DNA from: Alviniconcha marisindica
Lineage: Eukaryota > Mollusca > Gastropoda > Provannidae
Length of the DNA: 64,000 nucleotides
NCBI GenBank assembly: GCA_018857735.1
Contig: JABMCL010000767.1
Coordinates: 781,001 to 845,000, forward strand
Direction: 5' to 3'
Every line of letters begins with the position of its first letter. The first letter of the stretch is position 1. Position numbers and translations under genes: made by a program. Positions 48,006-54,784 of this stretch are shown here, one piece after another. The notes beneath the pieces were generated by a model. The model saw only the letters and a program-made list of their open reading frames with translations, was not told the DNA's origin and ran no database searches.

Positions 48006-48371
48006 TATCGTCTGCTGCAATTGCTGTGTAGTCTTGAATCATGCATGTTCATTCAGTATTCACTGAACAATGGAGGCATGAATGTGAACAACGAACAAAA
48101 CAATTTCTGACTGCACCTTCAACTTTGACAGATCTAACAACTCACTGGAACGTTCCAATTCTTTCGCGGCTTTTGCTGCTCTTTCCAAAGCCGCCGAATC
48201 AAATCTGTATGCGTCCATTTGCTTTCCGAAGATTCCCCCTCCACCTCCCTTCTTTCCTCCGTCTCCGCTTCCATCTCCACTTCCGTCTCCTCCAGTTCCG
48301 ACTGTTGGAGGAACAGGGAACTGCGGAACATCCCCCTGACCTTTATTTCCGACGCCAAAAATCCAAGACAT
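23500..48371 (-). CDS. ATAD3: ATAD3, mitochondrial AAA+ ATPase (complete, 15 exons)
   Basis: ATAD3 is an inner-membrane AAA+ ATPase whose N-terminal half faces the outer membrane; it is linked to nucleoid organisation, cholesterol handling and contact sites. Exons 5' to 3': 48146-48371, 46928-47004, 45108-45269, 42638-42707, 38306-38471, 36592-36661, 34200-34355, 33004-33060, 31135-31260, 29065-29189, 28296-28347, 27822-27892, 26990-27157, 26053-26161, 23500-23757. They sum to 1,893 nt, 630 residues plus stop, all in frame. Visible are the start [11 protein letters not shown], a charged coiled coil ([10 protein letters not shown]...[12 protein letters not shown]), a membrane-proximal segment [15 protein letters not shown], Walker A GPPGTGKT, Walker [11 protein letters not shown], sensor region [16 protein letters not shown] and a Ser/Gly-rich tail. 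Length is usual for the family. Confidence 0.96.
23930..24375. repeat. About 71-bp minisatellite, 6 copies (ATAD3 intron 14)
   Basis: Units contain GTGTAAGTTTACTGTAGCC, AGCAAGTCTTGACGAGC and ACACAATGGGTCTGAGTG. Near identity of the units implies recent amplification. From 24376 to about 24910 the intron has unique DNA and CA-rich HCACACA runs with no gene. Confidence 0.94.
24815..24870. repeat. Dispersed repeat fragment, copy 1
   Basis: TTGAATGCCCAGTCAACCA followed by GGCC and AAAAGAAAAGAG recurs at 35175-35235 in another ATAD3 intron. It is a short dispersed family of unknown type. Confidence 0.6.
24915..25850. repeat. Pyrimidine-strand minisatellite CTCTCCTGTCACCCCTCCCC
   Basis: Nearly a kilobase of C/T-biased units of 17-25 bp based on CCCCTCTCCTGTCACC with CTTGTCACCC variants. 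Strong strand asymmetry could favour triplex or R-loop structures (inference). It lies in ATAD3 intron 14. Confidence 0.93.
26053..26161 (-). CDS. ATAD3: ATAD3 exon 14
   Basis: Completes a split Gly codon, then [20 protein letters not shown] and [16 protein letters not shown]. This is the C-terminal small domain of the AAA module; GLSGREIAK is conserved. Acceptor TTTTTTTGCAG, donor GTCAGT. Confidence 0.95.
26190..26440. repeat. About 57-bp minisatellite, 4-5 copies (ATAD3 intron 13)
   Basis: Units carry CACAGGGCTGTGGGACA, GTGTGAACACTACAAC and ACCAGTTCTACCAC. It starts about 30 nt from the exon 14 acceptor and includes no exon sequence. Confidence 0.92.
26460..26985. repeat. Poly-C minisatellite and CA microsatellite
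   Basis: About six units pair GTGTATCTATCTGC with runs of 8-17 C and ATCAGCACA (26460-26820). A CA microsatellite at about 26932-26985 reaches almost to the exon 13 donor. Confidence 0.88.
26990..27157 (-). CDS. ATAD3: ATAD3 exon 13 (AAA core, sensor and arginine-finger region)
   Basis: After one nt finishing a Lys codon it codes [40 protein letters not shown] and [15 protein letters not shown]. The N of LASN is the usual sensor-1 residue, and [10 protein letters not shown] holds the Arg-finger region. Acceptor TGTTTGCAG, donor GTCAGT. Confidence 0.95.
27158..27720. repeat. CA-rich minisatellite, about 9 units, abutting exon 13 acceptor
   Basis: Units of about 38-40 bp join AGAGCAGTGGTCCCATCTGA to (CA)n and CATACA. 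The first unit begins at the intron's last bases (CAAACACACAGCAGTGG on the + strand), so the polypyrimidine tract is part of the array. From 27500 it degrades to CTCTGACAACACA motifs. Confidence 0.92.
27822..27892 (-). CDS. ATAD3: ATAD3 exon 12
   Basis: Codes [20 protein letters not shown] then QSQ and a split Lys codon. It matches the conserved [16 protein letters not shown] region of the AAA domain. Acceptor TTGTGCAG, donor GTGAGC. Confidence 0.95.
27893..28170. repeat. About 100-bp tandem triplication at exon 12 acceptor
   Basis: Three copies of a block containing AACAGTGATAATTAGTATTG, GACCATTCTAACTACACA and CCAGCCCGTGGCATCG. The first copy starts about 10 nt from the exon. Confidence 0.93.
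28296..28347 (-). CDS. ATAD3: ATAD3 exon 11 (Walker B)
   Basis: After one nt it codes [23 protein letters not shown] is the Walker B motif that positions Mg2+ and the catalytic glutamate. Acceptor CTGTTGCAG, donor GTGAGT. Confidence 0.95.
28370..28635. repeat. About 27-bp minisatellite, roughly 8 copies (ATAD3 intron 10)
   Basis: Units read CAAAACACAGGGGTCAA plus AGAACATCTGA or a variant. The rest of the intron, 28636-29064, is unique with no recognised feature. Confidence 0.9.
29065..29189 (-). CDS. ATAD3: ATAD3 exon 10
   Basis: Codes [41 protein letters not shown] and a split Gly codon. [18 protein letters not shown] is nearly invariant in the family. Acceptor GTTGCAG, donor GTAAGC. The first 45 nt of this exon are duplicated twice in the upstream intron. 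Confidence 0.95.
29190..30540. repeat. Minisatellite of ATAD3 exon 10 3' splice-site copies
   Basis: Two long copies (about 29256-29312 and 29346-29402) repeat about 45 nt of exon 10 (GTCATGATGGCGTAGTCC, CTGAGTGACGCGCTAAACTC) plus the acceptor. Beyond them, some 25 or more short degenerate units keep CATCCCTGAGTGAC and TAAACTCTGCAACAACA, which on the - strand is an acceptor TTGCAG followed by AGTTTA, the exon start. Confidence 0.94.
30515..30990. repeat. About 55-bp minisatellite, 8 copies (ATAD3 intron 9)
   Basis: Units combine AAACTCTGCAGCAGGACAG, CCACAACCCTGACTGACA and CGGTCTAATGTTCTTGT. It keeps the AAACTCTGCAG acceptor-like string of the neighbouring array, so it looks like a secondary amplification of one derived unit. 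Confidence 0.94.
31135..31260 (-). CDS. ATAD3: ATAD3 exon 9 (Walker A)
   Basis: 42 codons: [50 protein letters not shown] is the P-loop that binds ATP. Acceptor GTTTGTTGCAG, donor GTGGGT. Confidence 0.96.
31270..31690. repeat. 21-31-bp minisatellite (ATAD3 intron 8)
   Basis: About 17 units of ATTGAAAGCAAACAGCCAGG and variants GACTGAAAACAAACATCC. The stretch 31690-32095 after it is unique with no gene. Confidence 0.9.
32095..32715. repeat. Short minisatellite GGGAATCATTACTGACAACT
   Basis: About 25 units of 17-25 bp with many length variants. It lies in the middle of ATAD3 intron 8. Confidence 0.92.
32765..33003. repeat. About 75-bp repeat carrying copies of ATAD3 exon 8 donor
   Basis: Three units share TTTAGTATAAACACTGACTC, CATAAAAAGGC and CAAATACAAATACT. 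Each contains a version of CCTTGAGTAC, the - strand exon 8 end plus donor. The genuine donor at 33002-33004 is the last unit. Confidence 0.88.
33004..33060 (-). CDS. ATAD3: ATAD3 exon 8
   Basis: 19 codons, [19 protein letters not shown]. It corresponds to the linker before the AAA domain, where family members have PQDALEG. Acceptor GGTTTTCAG, donor GTTAGT. Confidence 0.93.
33061..33850. repeat. Minisatellite of ATAD3 exon 8 acceptor copies, about 13 units
   Basis: Units hold TCACTGTCTGAAAACCACAA, CACACACATACATGAGC and TGTACATCCC. On the - strand each gives the acceptor GGTTTTCAG followed by ACAGTGA, the first 7 nt of exon 8. The array starts at the real acceptor. 33851-34199 is largely unique. 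Confidence 0.93.
34200..34355 (-). CDS. ATAD3: ATAD3 exon 7 (membrane segment and linker)
   Basis: 52 codons: [72 protein letters not shown] is the likely membrane-spanning or membrane-associated helix, and RLGKPSLVR is conserved. Acceptor AACGTGCAG, donor GTAAGT. Confidence 0.95.
34356..35145. repeat. About 50-bp minisatellite of ATAD3 exon 7 3' splice-site copies, about 15 units
   Basis: Units contain CCACCATTGTCAGACCCAGT, GCCTGCACGTTATAACATC and ACAGTCATGTAG. On the - strand this is GATGTTATAACGTGCAG then GCACTGGGTCTGACAATGG, matching the real intron end and about 23 nt of exon 7. Confidence 0.96.
35175..35235. repeat. Dispersed repeat fragment, copy 2
   Basis: Shares TTGAATGCCCAGTCAACCA, GGCCTAA and AAAAGAAAAGAG with 24815-24870. 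35235-35460 is unique. Confidence 0.6.
35462..35745 (+). mobile_element. tRNA-derived SINE, copy in ATAD3 intron 6
   Basis: The head CTTGGCCCAGCAGCAAGG and GGACCTCAGTTCAATTCTG resemble the A and B boxes of a tRNA promoter. The body (CTTCAAAGGTTGTGATCTG, GACGGTCTTGTG) matches the element at 52265-52570 with substitutions. The 3' end is uncertain; 35745-35915 is unassigned. Confidence 0.7.
35920..36345. repeat. Two minisatellites (ATAD3 intron 6)
   Basis: About four units of roughly 66-80 bp with GTACTGACCAGTGGCAGGGG and CTAAGCAGTGTAAGTATGA, followed at 36235-36330 by three to four copies of CCATGGGGTTAATCTATGGG. Confidence 0.92.
36350..36588. repeat. About 57-bp minisatellite, 4 copies, at ATAD3 exon 6 donor side
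   Basis: Units contain AATGTCACTGTATACCTAG, AGCTGACACAACCTCTCC and ACACCATCACCAGCAG. They abut the donor but include no exon sequence. Confidence 0.92.
36592..36661 (-). CDS. ATAD3: ATAD3 exon 6
   Basis: After one nt: [23 protein letters not shown]. It bridges ESIK and ALGLT exactly as in the family (a TAGT...GF.AF..D.DKV segment). Acceptor GGGTTTCAG, donor GTGAGT. Its 70 nt are needed to keep the gene in frame. Confidence 0.93.
36715..36935. repeat. About 65-bp tandem repeat, 3-4 copies (ATAD3 intron 5)
   Basis: Units contain ACTCACAAAGTCACATTC, AAAATAATGAACTACAAC and TCTTGACGTTTT with T-run variants. Confidence 0.92.
36990..38285. repeat. CAC-rich minisatellite with a 63-bp higher-order block
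   Basis: Units of ACACCACCCACATACTTAC and CCAACACACATTCACACC are irregular to about 37810, then become a near-perfect 63-bp period (CATGAAATCACACTGCCCAC, ACATTTACACACCACC) for about 8 copies. Strong C/A strand bias. Confidence 0.93.
38306..38471 (-). CDS. ATAD3: ATAD3 exon 5 (coiled coil)
   Basis: Completes a Ser codon, then [54 protein letters not shown] and a split Lys. It belongs to the charged coiled-coil half. Acceptor TTTGATGACAG, donor GTGAGT. Confidence 0.95.
38472..39430. repeat. 60-bp minisatellite, 12-13 copies, related to ATAD3 exon 5 acceptor
   Basis: Units contain CATGCTCTACTGTTGCCTGG, AAACAAGACACCTTGGTCC and GGTGACATCATTCTGCCGT. On the - strand CAACAGTAGAGCATGATACGG resembles the exon start CAACACTGGAGCATGAGGCGG (17 of 21) preceded by a good acceptor TTTCCAG. 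Units are nearly identical, so amplification is recent; 38472-38690 is degenerate. Confidence 0.92.
39518..40213 (-). pseudogene. Insertion with a decayed zinc-finger-like coding fragment
   Basis: About 0.7 kb of unique sequence interrupts the array at 39470-41345 (units AACTAGGGTGGCTTGCC on the left, AACTAGGATGGTCAG on the right). On the - strand a frame at about 39700-40000 reads [57 protein letters not shown]. This recalls short transposon-related proteins with a CxxC...H...H finger, but the expected histidines are R and N. No TIR or poly-A tail was found. Identity is tentative. Confidence 0.35.
40214..41345. repeat. About 34-bp minisatellite, roughly 33 copies (ATAD3 intron 4)
   Basis: Units of CACTAACTAGGATGGTCAG and TCATCAGGGTGGTGT with GTCACTGTCA expansions. 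An outlying piece lies at 39470-39517 left of the insertion. Confidence 0.94.
41360..41900. repeat. About 57-bp minisatellite, 9-10 copies
   Basis: Two unit types: AATGCTGCACGTTATGCTTC with TCTGGCTGAAAAATCGC, then AATGCTGTCTTACGTTTACC with TGGCTAAATAACCTC, joined by GTGCACAGCCCAGTG. 41901-42637 is unique intron with no recognised feature. Confidence 0.93.
42638..42707 (-). CDS. ATAD3: ATAD3 exon 4
   Basis: 23 codons plus one nt: [39 protein letters not shown] is highly conserved in ATAD3. Acceptor TCAATTGCAG, donor GTGAGT. Confidence 0.95.
42945..43345. repeat. 38-bp minisatellite, about 10 copies (ATAD3 intron 3)
   Basis: Units contain CCATCAACCCCATGACCTAG and CACCTTCACAATGGT, with CACC/CGCC alternation. 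Highly homogeneous. Confidence 0.95.
43362..43805. repeat. 22-29-bp minisatellite AGTAGCCAGCCAGAAGACAA
   Basis: About 18 units of AGCCAGCCAGAAGACAAACA with optional ACAAGT. Long - strand frames through it are repeat artefacts. Confidence 0.94.
44061..44762. mobile_element. piggyBac-like non-autonomous transposon with TTAA target sites
   Basis: TTAA lies at both ends (44061-44064, 44759-44762). Terminal inverted repeats are CCCGCTTGGCCCC at the left and, reversed, CCCACTTGGCCCC at the right (12 of 13), continuing as TGACAGCC versus AGACCAGCC. Element length is 694 bp with no transposase. TTAA duplication with CCC ends is the signature of the piggyBac superfamily. It lies in ATAD3 intron 3; DNA just left of it (43806-44060) is unique. 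Confidence 0.8.
44915..45107. repeat. Three copies of ATAD3 exon 3 end plus donor
   Basis: Blocks at about 44918-44960, 44980-45010 and 45033-45075 repeat ACACATACCTGTTGAGCCAG and CTGGTCATC, the last roughly 20-28 nt of exon 3 and its donor GTATGTG on the - strand, separated by CTCTC and CA runs. Confidence 0.93.
45108..45269 (-). CDS. ATAD3: ATAD3 exon 3 (coiled coil)
   Basis: 54 codons: [55 protein letters not shown] charged heptad-like pattern fits the coiled coil; RAQYQD.LAR.RY.DQL is conserved. Acceptor GTCATTGCAG, donor GTATGT. Confidence 0.96.
45270..46150. repeat. Minisatellite seeded at ATAD3 exon 3 acceptor
   Basis: The first five units (about 62 bp; ACTCCTGCAATGACAACAGT, CCTCTGTTACAGTGTTAGTC) include the acceptor and 5 exon nt. 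From 45580 a derived unit (CCCCTGTCAATCACTGGCAA, CATTCACCTCCTGCACTGG) has amplified about 11 times. 46150-46925 is degenerate CAACA-rich DNA. Confidence 0.92.
46848..46872. repeat. Copy of ATAD3 exon 2 end in the intron
   Basis: CCTTCATCTGTTTCTGGG equals exon 2's last 18 nt (46928-46945), with a similar AATAAACC to its left in both places. A weaker third copy lies at 46776-46796. Confidence 0.85.
46928..47004 (-). CDS. ATAD3: ATAD3 exon 2
   Basis: Completes a Lys codon, then [25 protein letters not shown]. It corresponds to the conserved YAKDALNLAQMQEQT region. Acceptor TTGTTACAG, donor GTGGGA. Confidence 0.93.
47005..48145. other. ATAD3 intron 1 with GA and GT microsatellites
   Basis: 47005-47756 is AT-rich unique DNA without a gene. 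(AG)n lies at 47758-47826 and (GT)n-(AG)n at 47913-48001. Confidence 0.85.
48146..48371 (-). CDS. ATAD3: ATAD3 exon 1 (start codon)
   Basis: Codes [20 protein letters not shown] then a Gly/Ser-rich stretch ([18 protein letters not shown]) and [23 protein letters not shown]3 proteins begin MSWLFG with a Pro/Gly-rich segment, which fixes this ATG although the frame stays open upstream. Donor GTGAGT. There is no cleavable presequence, as expected for this family. Confidence 0.94.
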
Positions 48372-48690
48372 TGTAACTAAATCAACAGCCTCCTCGGGGT
48401 TACGTCGCGGATAACCTTGTGCTCTCCGCTTCACGTGGGTTGCCGACGACAGGAAGTGCCCATTCGCCGTCTGCGAAACTTGTACACACAAACCGATGAC
48501 GTCGTACACTGACGCAGTTGCATCATATCAGGGGACACAACTGAGTCAAACTTTAAAAAACAATTCAACTAGGTTAACTCTCTTGTATGACGTTCCCTGC
48601 ACAATAAGTCTTTGTCTTACTTGGTTTAAACAAAATTTATTCATTCATCATAATCATAAGCTCAACAAATAAGAACAGGAAACACAAAAG
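48372..48690. promoter_or_regulatory. ATAD3: Probable ATAD3 promoter and 5' UTR region
   Basis: CpG-richer than surrounding DNA. A CRE-like TGACGTCG lies at about 48496-48503 upstream on the - strand. No TATA box was assigned. Assignment rests on position. Confidence 0.3.
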
Positions 48691-48700
48691 CAGTTCTTGT

Positions 48701-48706
<6 letters not shown>

Positions 48707-48796
<90 letters not shown>

Positions 48797-48845
48797 CACA
48801 CACAACACAACACACAACACACACACACACACACCACACTCTGAC

Positions 48846-48903
<58 letters not shown>

Positions 48904-48967
48904 ACACACACCACACACACACACACACACCACCGACAGAACAGACACACACACACACACACAACAC

Positions 48968-49007
<40 letters not shown>

Positions 49008-49023
49008 ACACACACACACACAC

Positions 49024-49066
<43 letters not shown>

Positions 49067-49075
49067 GCACCATAC
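48707..49075. repeat. CA microsatellite, interrupted
   Basis: Long (CA)n broken by ACACCACAC and CTCTGACAAC variants. All frames through it are artefacts. Confidence 0.97.
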
Positions 49076-49110
49076 ACGCACATACGCACACACATACCCA
49101 CACACGACGC

Positions 49111-49265
<155 letters not shown>

Positions 49266-49269
49266 TAGC

Positions 49270-49408
49270 GTATTTAATGGAATTCTTGTTTGATGTATTG
49301 AGTGTTGCTGTGTTTGTCATCAGGGACAGATTTGTAAAAAAGCCGACACGTGCTTAAATCTTTATCCCTGGTAATAAAGTATTATCTTATCTTATCTTAT
49401 CTTATCTT

Positions 49409-49412
<4 letters not shown>
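49270..49412 (+). mobile_element. LINE 3' end with TTATC tail
   Basis: The segment ends CTTTATCCCTGGTAATAAAG followed by (TTATC)n, closely resembling the tail at 50470-50565 (CCTTTATCCTTGTGTAATAAAG). Such microsatellite-ended tails are usual for CR1/L2-type LINEs. No coding part is left. Confidence 0.6.
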
Positions 49413-49500
<88 letters not shown>

Positions 49501-49515
49501 ACTACTACTACTACT
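49412..49515. repeat. CT then CTA microsatellite
   Basis: (CT)n to 49491 followed by about 8 CTA triplets, directly after the LINE tail. Confidence 0.97.
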
Positions 49516-49579
49516 TACTACGACTAGGCAAAAACATCAGTTTCGCCCGCTTCACTACTTCTTCTTATCTTAACAACAC

Positions 49580-50565
<986 letters not shown>

Positions 50566-50567
50566 CA

Positions 50568-50718
<151 letters not shown>

Positions 50719-50929
50719 CTCCAGGCAGCCACAGGCGGCTTGCTGGCTGGCACTGGTGAGTTCCGTGAGTCCGGTATTTGATCACCTGCGTGCCCATCAC
50801 TTAGCCGGCAGGTCAACACGGCTGGCGTTGGTACAAGGGATCAGGGCCGGCAGTAGCGCCCTGAAACAACAGGCGGCCGCGGATCACAGGTCTGGTCCCG
50901 GCACATAACGAAGGGCCGTGCAACTCGAT

Positions 50930-51420
50930 GACCATCACCCTGCCCTCTTTCGGAGCTCAGTGAACATCACCCTGCCTTCTTTCGGAGCTCAGTGAACATC
51001 ACCCTGCCCTCTTTGGCAGCTCAGTGAACATCACCCTGCCCTCTTTGGCAGCTCAGTGAACATCACCCTGCCCTCTTTGGCAGCTCAGTGAACATCACCC
51101 TGCCCCCTTTCGCAGCTCGGTGAACATCACCTGCCCCCTTTCGCAGCTCGGTGAACATCACCTGCCCCCTTTCGCAGCTCAGTGAACACCACTCTGCCCT
51201 CTTTGGCAGCTCGGTGAACATCACCTGCCCCCTTTCGCAGCTCGGTGACCATCACCCTGCCCTCTTTGGCAGCTCGGTGAACATCACCTGCCCCCTTTCG
51301 CAGCTCGGTGAACATCACCTGCCCCCTTTCGCAGCTCAGTGAACACCACTCTGCCCTCTTTGGCAGCTCAGTGAACATCACCCTGCTCCCTTTCGCAGCT
51401 CAGTGAACATCACCTGCCCT
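50930..51420. repeat. About 31-bp minisatellite, roughly 16 copies
   Basis: Units: GCAGCTCAGTGAACATCACC and CTGCCCTCTTTG with CCCCTTTC variants. 51421-51630 is unique. Confidence 0.93.
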
Positions 51421-51630
51421 CTCTCAATCATGCCCTGCCCGCACCCTATCGGGTTGGGGAGATCGTTTAACTAACCACCAGTAAACTATGCCACCGCCAT
51501 AAATAAGAGACTCGTCAAGACTCGCTGTCTACCACGTAACTTACACCGCTCTTCTTTCTTATTTCGTGGTAACCCGCTCAGCCCATTGCGTAAGCTCTAC
51601 AGGTCGGAGGATAAAAGAGTGAGACTGTAG

Positions 51631-52069
51631 TTATGTATCCAGGGTTCCAGGCGAGATCAAAAGATAAGAGATCTTAGAGGAGGGAGGTGGAGCTGGACCC
51701 TCAACTTAGCCCAGAAGAGATCATGAGTAGGGAGGTGGAGCTGGGCTAAGAAGGCTGGACTTCCTTTCCTTGAGTTGTCCAAGTTGTTCGTCAACAGCAG
51801 TGCAACGGACATTGTCTTTGTGACTCTGCCCAAGCACAGCAGTTGAAACAGCAATTGCGCAGTGCACAAGTCGCTGGGCAATGGCGAGGGGACACCGCCC
51901 TAACACATTCATTGTTCTGGCGGCGGTCCACGGTCTCTCCTGTCTTTTCGGGCGGTTTCCGCGGTCGAGCCTTCACTCTTTCGTCCCCTTCCCACTCTGT
52001 CCCCGTCCCTAATAGGCCATCTCGCCTCCTTGGACGTAAAGCACCAAGAAAGAAAGAAGTTATGTATCC
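51631..52069 (+). mobile_element. SINE-like retroposon, about 415 bp, first in a chain
   Basis: Flanked by the 10-bp direct repeat TTATGTATCC (51631-51640, 52060-52069). The body starts AGGGTTCCAGGCGAGATC and ends GGACGTAAAGCACC with an AAGAAAG tail. An inverted, nearly full-length relative lies at 54175-54594. No A/B box is obvious at the 5' end, so the class is open (SINE or short non-autonomous LINE). Confidence 0.75.
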
Positions 52070-52264
52070 GCATAGTTCAGGAGCTGTGTGAGAATCGAGG
52101 TGGCCGTCCTGAGCTGTCCGTCCTAACGAGCCTTCTGGTTTCCGTGGACGTAAAGCTATATTGAACCATGCTTCGGCATTGGTCACAGCCTGTCCCTAAT
52201 ATGTCAACTGACATCTGAGGACATTAAGCAACACTACCGACCTACCTACCTACCTTATGTATCC
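52070..52264 (+). mobile_element. Second retroposon fragment in the chain
   Basis: Runs from GCATAGTTCAGGAGC to a (ACCT)n end and is followed by another TTATGTATCC (52255-52264). It contains GGACGTAAAGC and CCCTAATATGTCAACTGAC, GGACATTAAGC, i.e. 3' domains shared with its neighbours. Confidence 0.65.
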
Positions 52265-52580
52265 GCGTGAGCTGGTTTGGCCTAGTGGTAAGGCGTTAGG
52301 CTGGTAAGCGGAAGGACCTTGGTTCGATACCGCTTCGGCTCTCCTTTCTCTTCAAAAAGGTTGTGGTTTGTGGACACTGTCTTGTGACTTTGCCCATCAC
52401 TTCCTACTGAAACATTAAAATGGCTCTCATCGCTGCCCATCTTAATGCAGAAGTCATTCTGGTGGTGACAGTGTAGCGATAGGTATATACTCTCCCTCTC
52501 CCTCGGCATTGGTCACAACTTGTCCCTAATATGTCAACTGACATCTGAGGACATTAACAACACTTCACCATTATGTATCC
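52265..52580 (+). mobile_element. tRNA-derived SINE, third in the chain
   Basis: tRNA-like head GGTTTGGCCTAGTGGTAAG (A box) and GGTTCGATACC (B box, 52321), body TTCAAAAAGGTTGTGG, TGTCTTGTGACTTTG, and 3' domain CCCTAATATGTCAACTGAC with GGACATTAACAAC. It ends before a fourth TTATGTATCC (52571-52580). A diverged relative is at 35462-35745. Confidence 0.82.
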
Positions 52581-53125
52581 GTGAGGCTGCAACGACAAGG
52601 ACGAGACAGCGGTTCAGTTCAATGTTGTTTTACGTCCACAGAGAACGGTAAGGACCGTTAAGGACGTGAGGCAGACTGATAAGGACCGTTGAGGACGTGA
52701 GGCAGACCGATAAGGACCGTTAAGGACGTGAGGCAGTGTACATCCATATCTGGATATACAGAGGCGACAAAGTCTATTACGAACACACCGTGACTAACGG
52801 AGAGGCTGTGGCGTAATTTGCTGCTAAAACCTGCCACAGCCCGCCCTGCACCTTCTGTCGCACGGGACGACCAACGGGGAGCTGGCGAAAGGGGCTATCA
52901 CACAGATCTACGCCTATCACACAGATCTTCGCCTATCACATGGATCTACCAGTGTCACCTAAATGCTGAACGCTAGATTCCATTCTCACCAGAAGTAGTC
53001 AAAGAAAATTCAGCTGACAGTAAGTGTCCATTACCATGGGCATGGTCCAGTAGTGGTGTCCATTAGCATGGATCTCTACTCTAATTGAAGAGTGACCATG
53101 TCCACAATGACCACCGCGATACCAT
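52581..53125. other. Unique intergenic DNA
   Basis: Contains three short repeats of AAGGACCGTTAAGGACGTG (about 52650-52735) and ACAGATCTACGCCTATCAC (about 52900-52940). No gene is recognised. Confidence 0.6.
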
Positions 53126-53795
53126 GGCACACCCTCTCTGCCAAGTTGTCACAACCCTCACATTGCCATGTTGTCACAACCCTCACATTGCCATGTTGTC
53201 ACAACCCTCTCTGCCATGTTGTCACAACCCTCTCTGCCATGTTGTCACAACCCTCTCTGCCATGTTGTCACAACCCTCTCTGTCATGTTGTCACAACCTT
53301 CTCTGCCATGGCACACCCTTTCTGCCATGTTGTCACAACCCTCACGTTGCCATACTGCCACAACCCTCACAATGCCATACTGCCACAACCCTCACAATGC
53401 CATACTGCCACAACCCTCACGTTGCCATACTGTCACAACCCTCACATTGCCACACTGTCACAACCCTCACATTGCCATACTGCCGCAACCCTCACGTTGC
53501 CACACTGTCACAACCCTCACGTTGCCATACTGTCACAACCCTCACAATGCCATACTGCCACAACCCTCACGTTGCCATACTGCCACAACCCTCACGTTGC
53601 CATACTGTCACAACCCTCACAATGCCATACTGCCACAACCCTCACGTTGCCATACTGCCACAACCCTCACATTGCCACACTGTCACAACCCTCACATTGC
53701 CATACTGCCACAACCCTCACGTTGCCATACTGTCACAACCCTCACGTTGCCATACTGCCACAACCCTCACGTTGCCATACTGTCACAACCTCTGG
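53126..53795. repeat. 25-bp minisatellite, about 26 copies
   Basis: Unit: CAACCCTCACGTTGCC and ATACTGTCA, with a left subarray CTCTGCCATGTTGTCA. Variants alternate TGTCA/TGCCA. Confidence 0.95.
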
Positions 53796-54164
53796 TTGCA
53801 CACAGAACAGCACCTACTCACCTGTAGATTGAAGCTGCCGAAGCGTGACGGGCGTGGCTTGAGGACGTCTGTGCGGGACTCAGCAGTGCGGCACGTCCAC
53901 AAGGCGTGTCATGCCAGGTGGGAACGCCACGACAGCCTGGAGATCTCCCTCCCACATCTCCAACGGGGGGCTTTTGGGATCGTCCAAGTTTGGAGACGGA
54001 ATGACAATTACGGTGAAGATCAATCCCAGATGTCTGTAACTCTTGTATCGCGGGGGCTGAGGACACTTTTACTGGCACAAAGCTATTTGGGTTAGTTGGC
54101 GTGGTTTCTGGTTGATAGGTCCTACGGAATGAATACTGACACATCTCAGTCACCCGCCTTGTTA
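53796..54164. other. Intergenic segment with one exon-like stretch
   Basis: On the - strand a frame ending FGSFNLQ at about 53830 meets a consensus GTGAGT donor, but it is short and matches no family I recognise. No other content. Confidence 0.3.
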
Positions 54165-54604
54165 GTTACATTGCTCTCTTCTTTCTTGGTGCTTTACGTC
54201 CACGGAGGCGAGATGGCCTATTAGGGACGGGGACAAAGTGGGAAGGGGACGACAGCGTGAAGGCTCGACCGCGGAAACCGCTCGAAAAAGACCGGAGAGA
54301 CCGTGGACCGCCGCCAGAACAATGGAAGTGTTAGGGCGGTGTCCCTCGCCATTGCCCAGCGACTTGTGCACTGCGCAATTGCTGTTTCAACTGCTGTGCA
54401 TGGGCAGAATCACAAAGACTATGTCCGTTGCACTGCTGTTGACGAACAACTTGGACAACTCAAGCAAAGGAAGTCCAACTTTCTTAGCCCAGCTCCACCT
54501 CCCTACTCATGATCTCTTCTGGGCTAAGTTGAGGGTCCAGCTCCACCTCCCTCCTCTAAGATCTCTTGATCTTTTGATCTCGCCTGGAACCCTGGTTACA
54601 TTGC
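54165..54604 (-). mobile_element. Inverted copy of the 415-bp SINE-like retroposon
   Basis: Flanked by the 10-bp target duplication GTTACATTGC (54165-54174, 54595-54604). The body is the reverse complement of 51641-52059 with scattered substitutions: GGTGCTTTACGTCC at the left, CTCGCCTGGAACCCTGG at the right. Confidence 0.85.
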
Positions 54605-54705
54605 CAGCTACACCGTCAGATAAACTGTCACATACCGTATCGGTATGTGACAGTTACATTGCCAGCTACACCGTCAGATAAACTGTCACATACCGTATCG
54701 CCTTC
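54596..54705. repeat. 57-bp tandem duplication
   Basis: TTACATTGCCAGCTACACCG and AGATAAACTGTCACATACCG occur twice, the second copy at about 54655. The junction includes a short palindrome, ACATACCGTATCGGTATGTG. Confidence 0.9.
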
Positions 54706-54715
54706 ACGGTCCATT

Positions 54716-54730
54716 AGAGAGAGAGAGAGA

Positions 54731-54784
<54 letters not shown>

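Noticed and set aside
52265..52340. Stand-alone tRNA gene
   Set aside because: A and B boxes are present, but the cloverleaf is not convincing and the sequence continues into a SINE body found elsewhere in the window.
53818..53960. Exon-like - strand stretch ending in a GTGAGT donor
   Set aside because: Too short and unsupported; no partner exons or family match.
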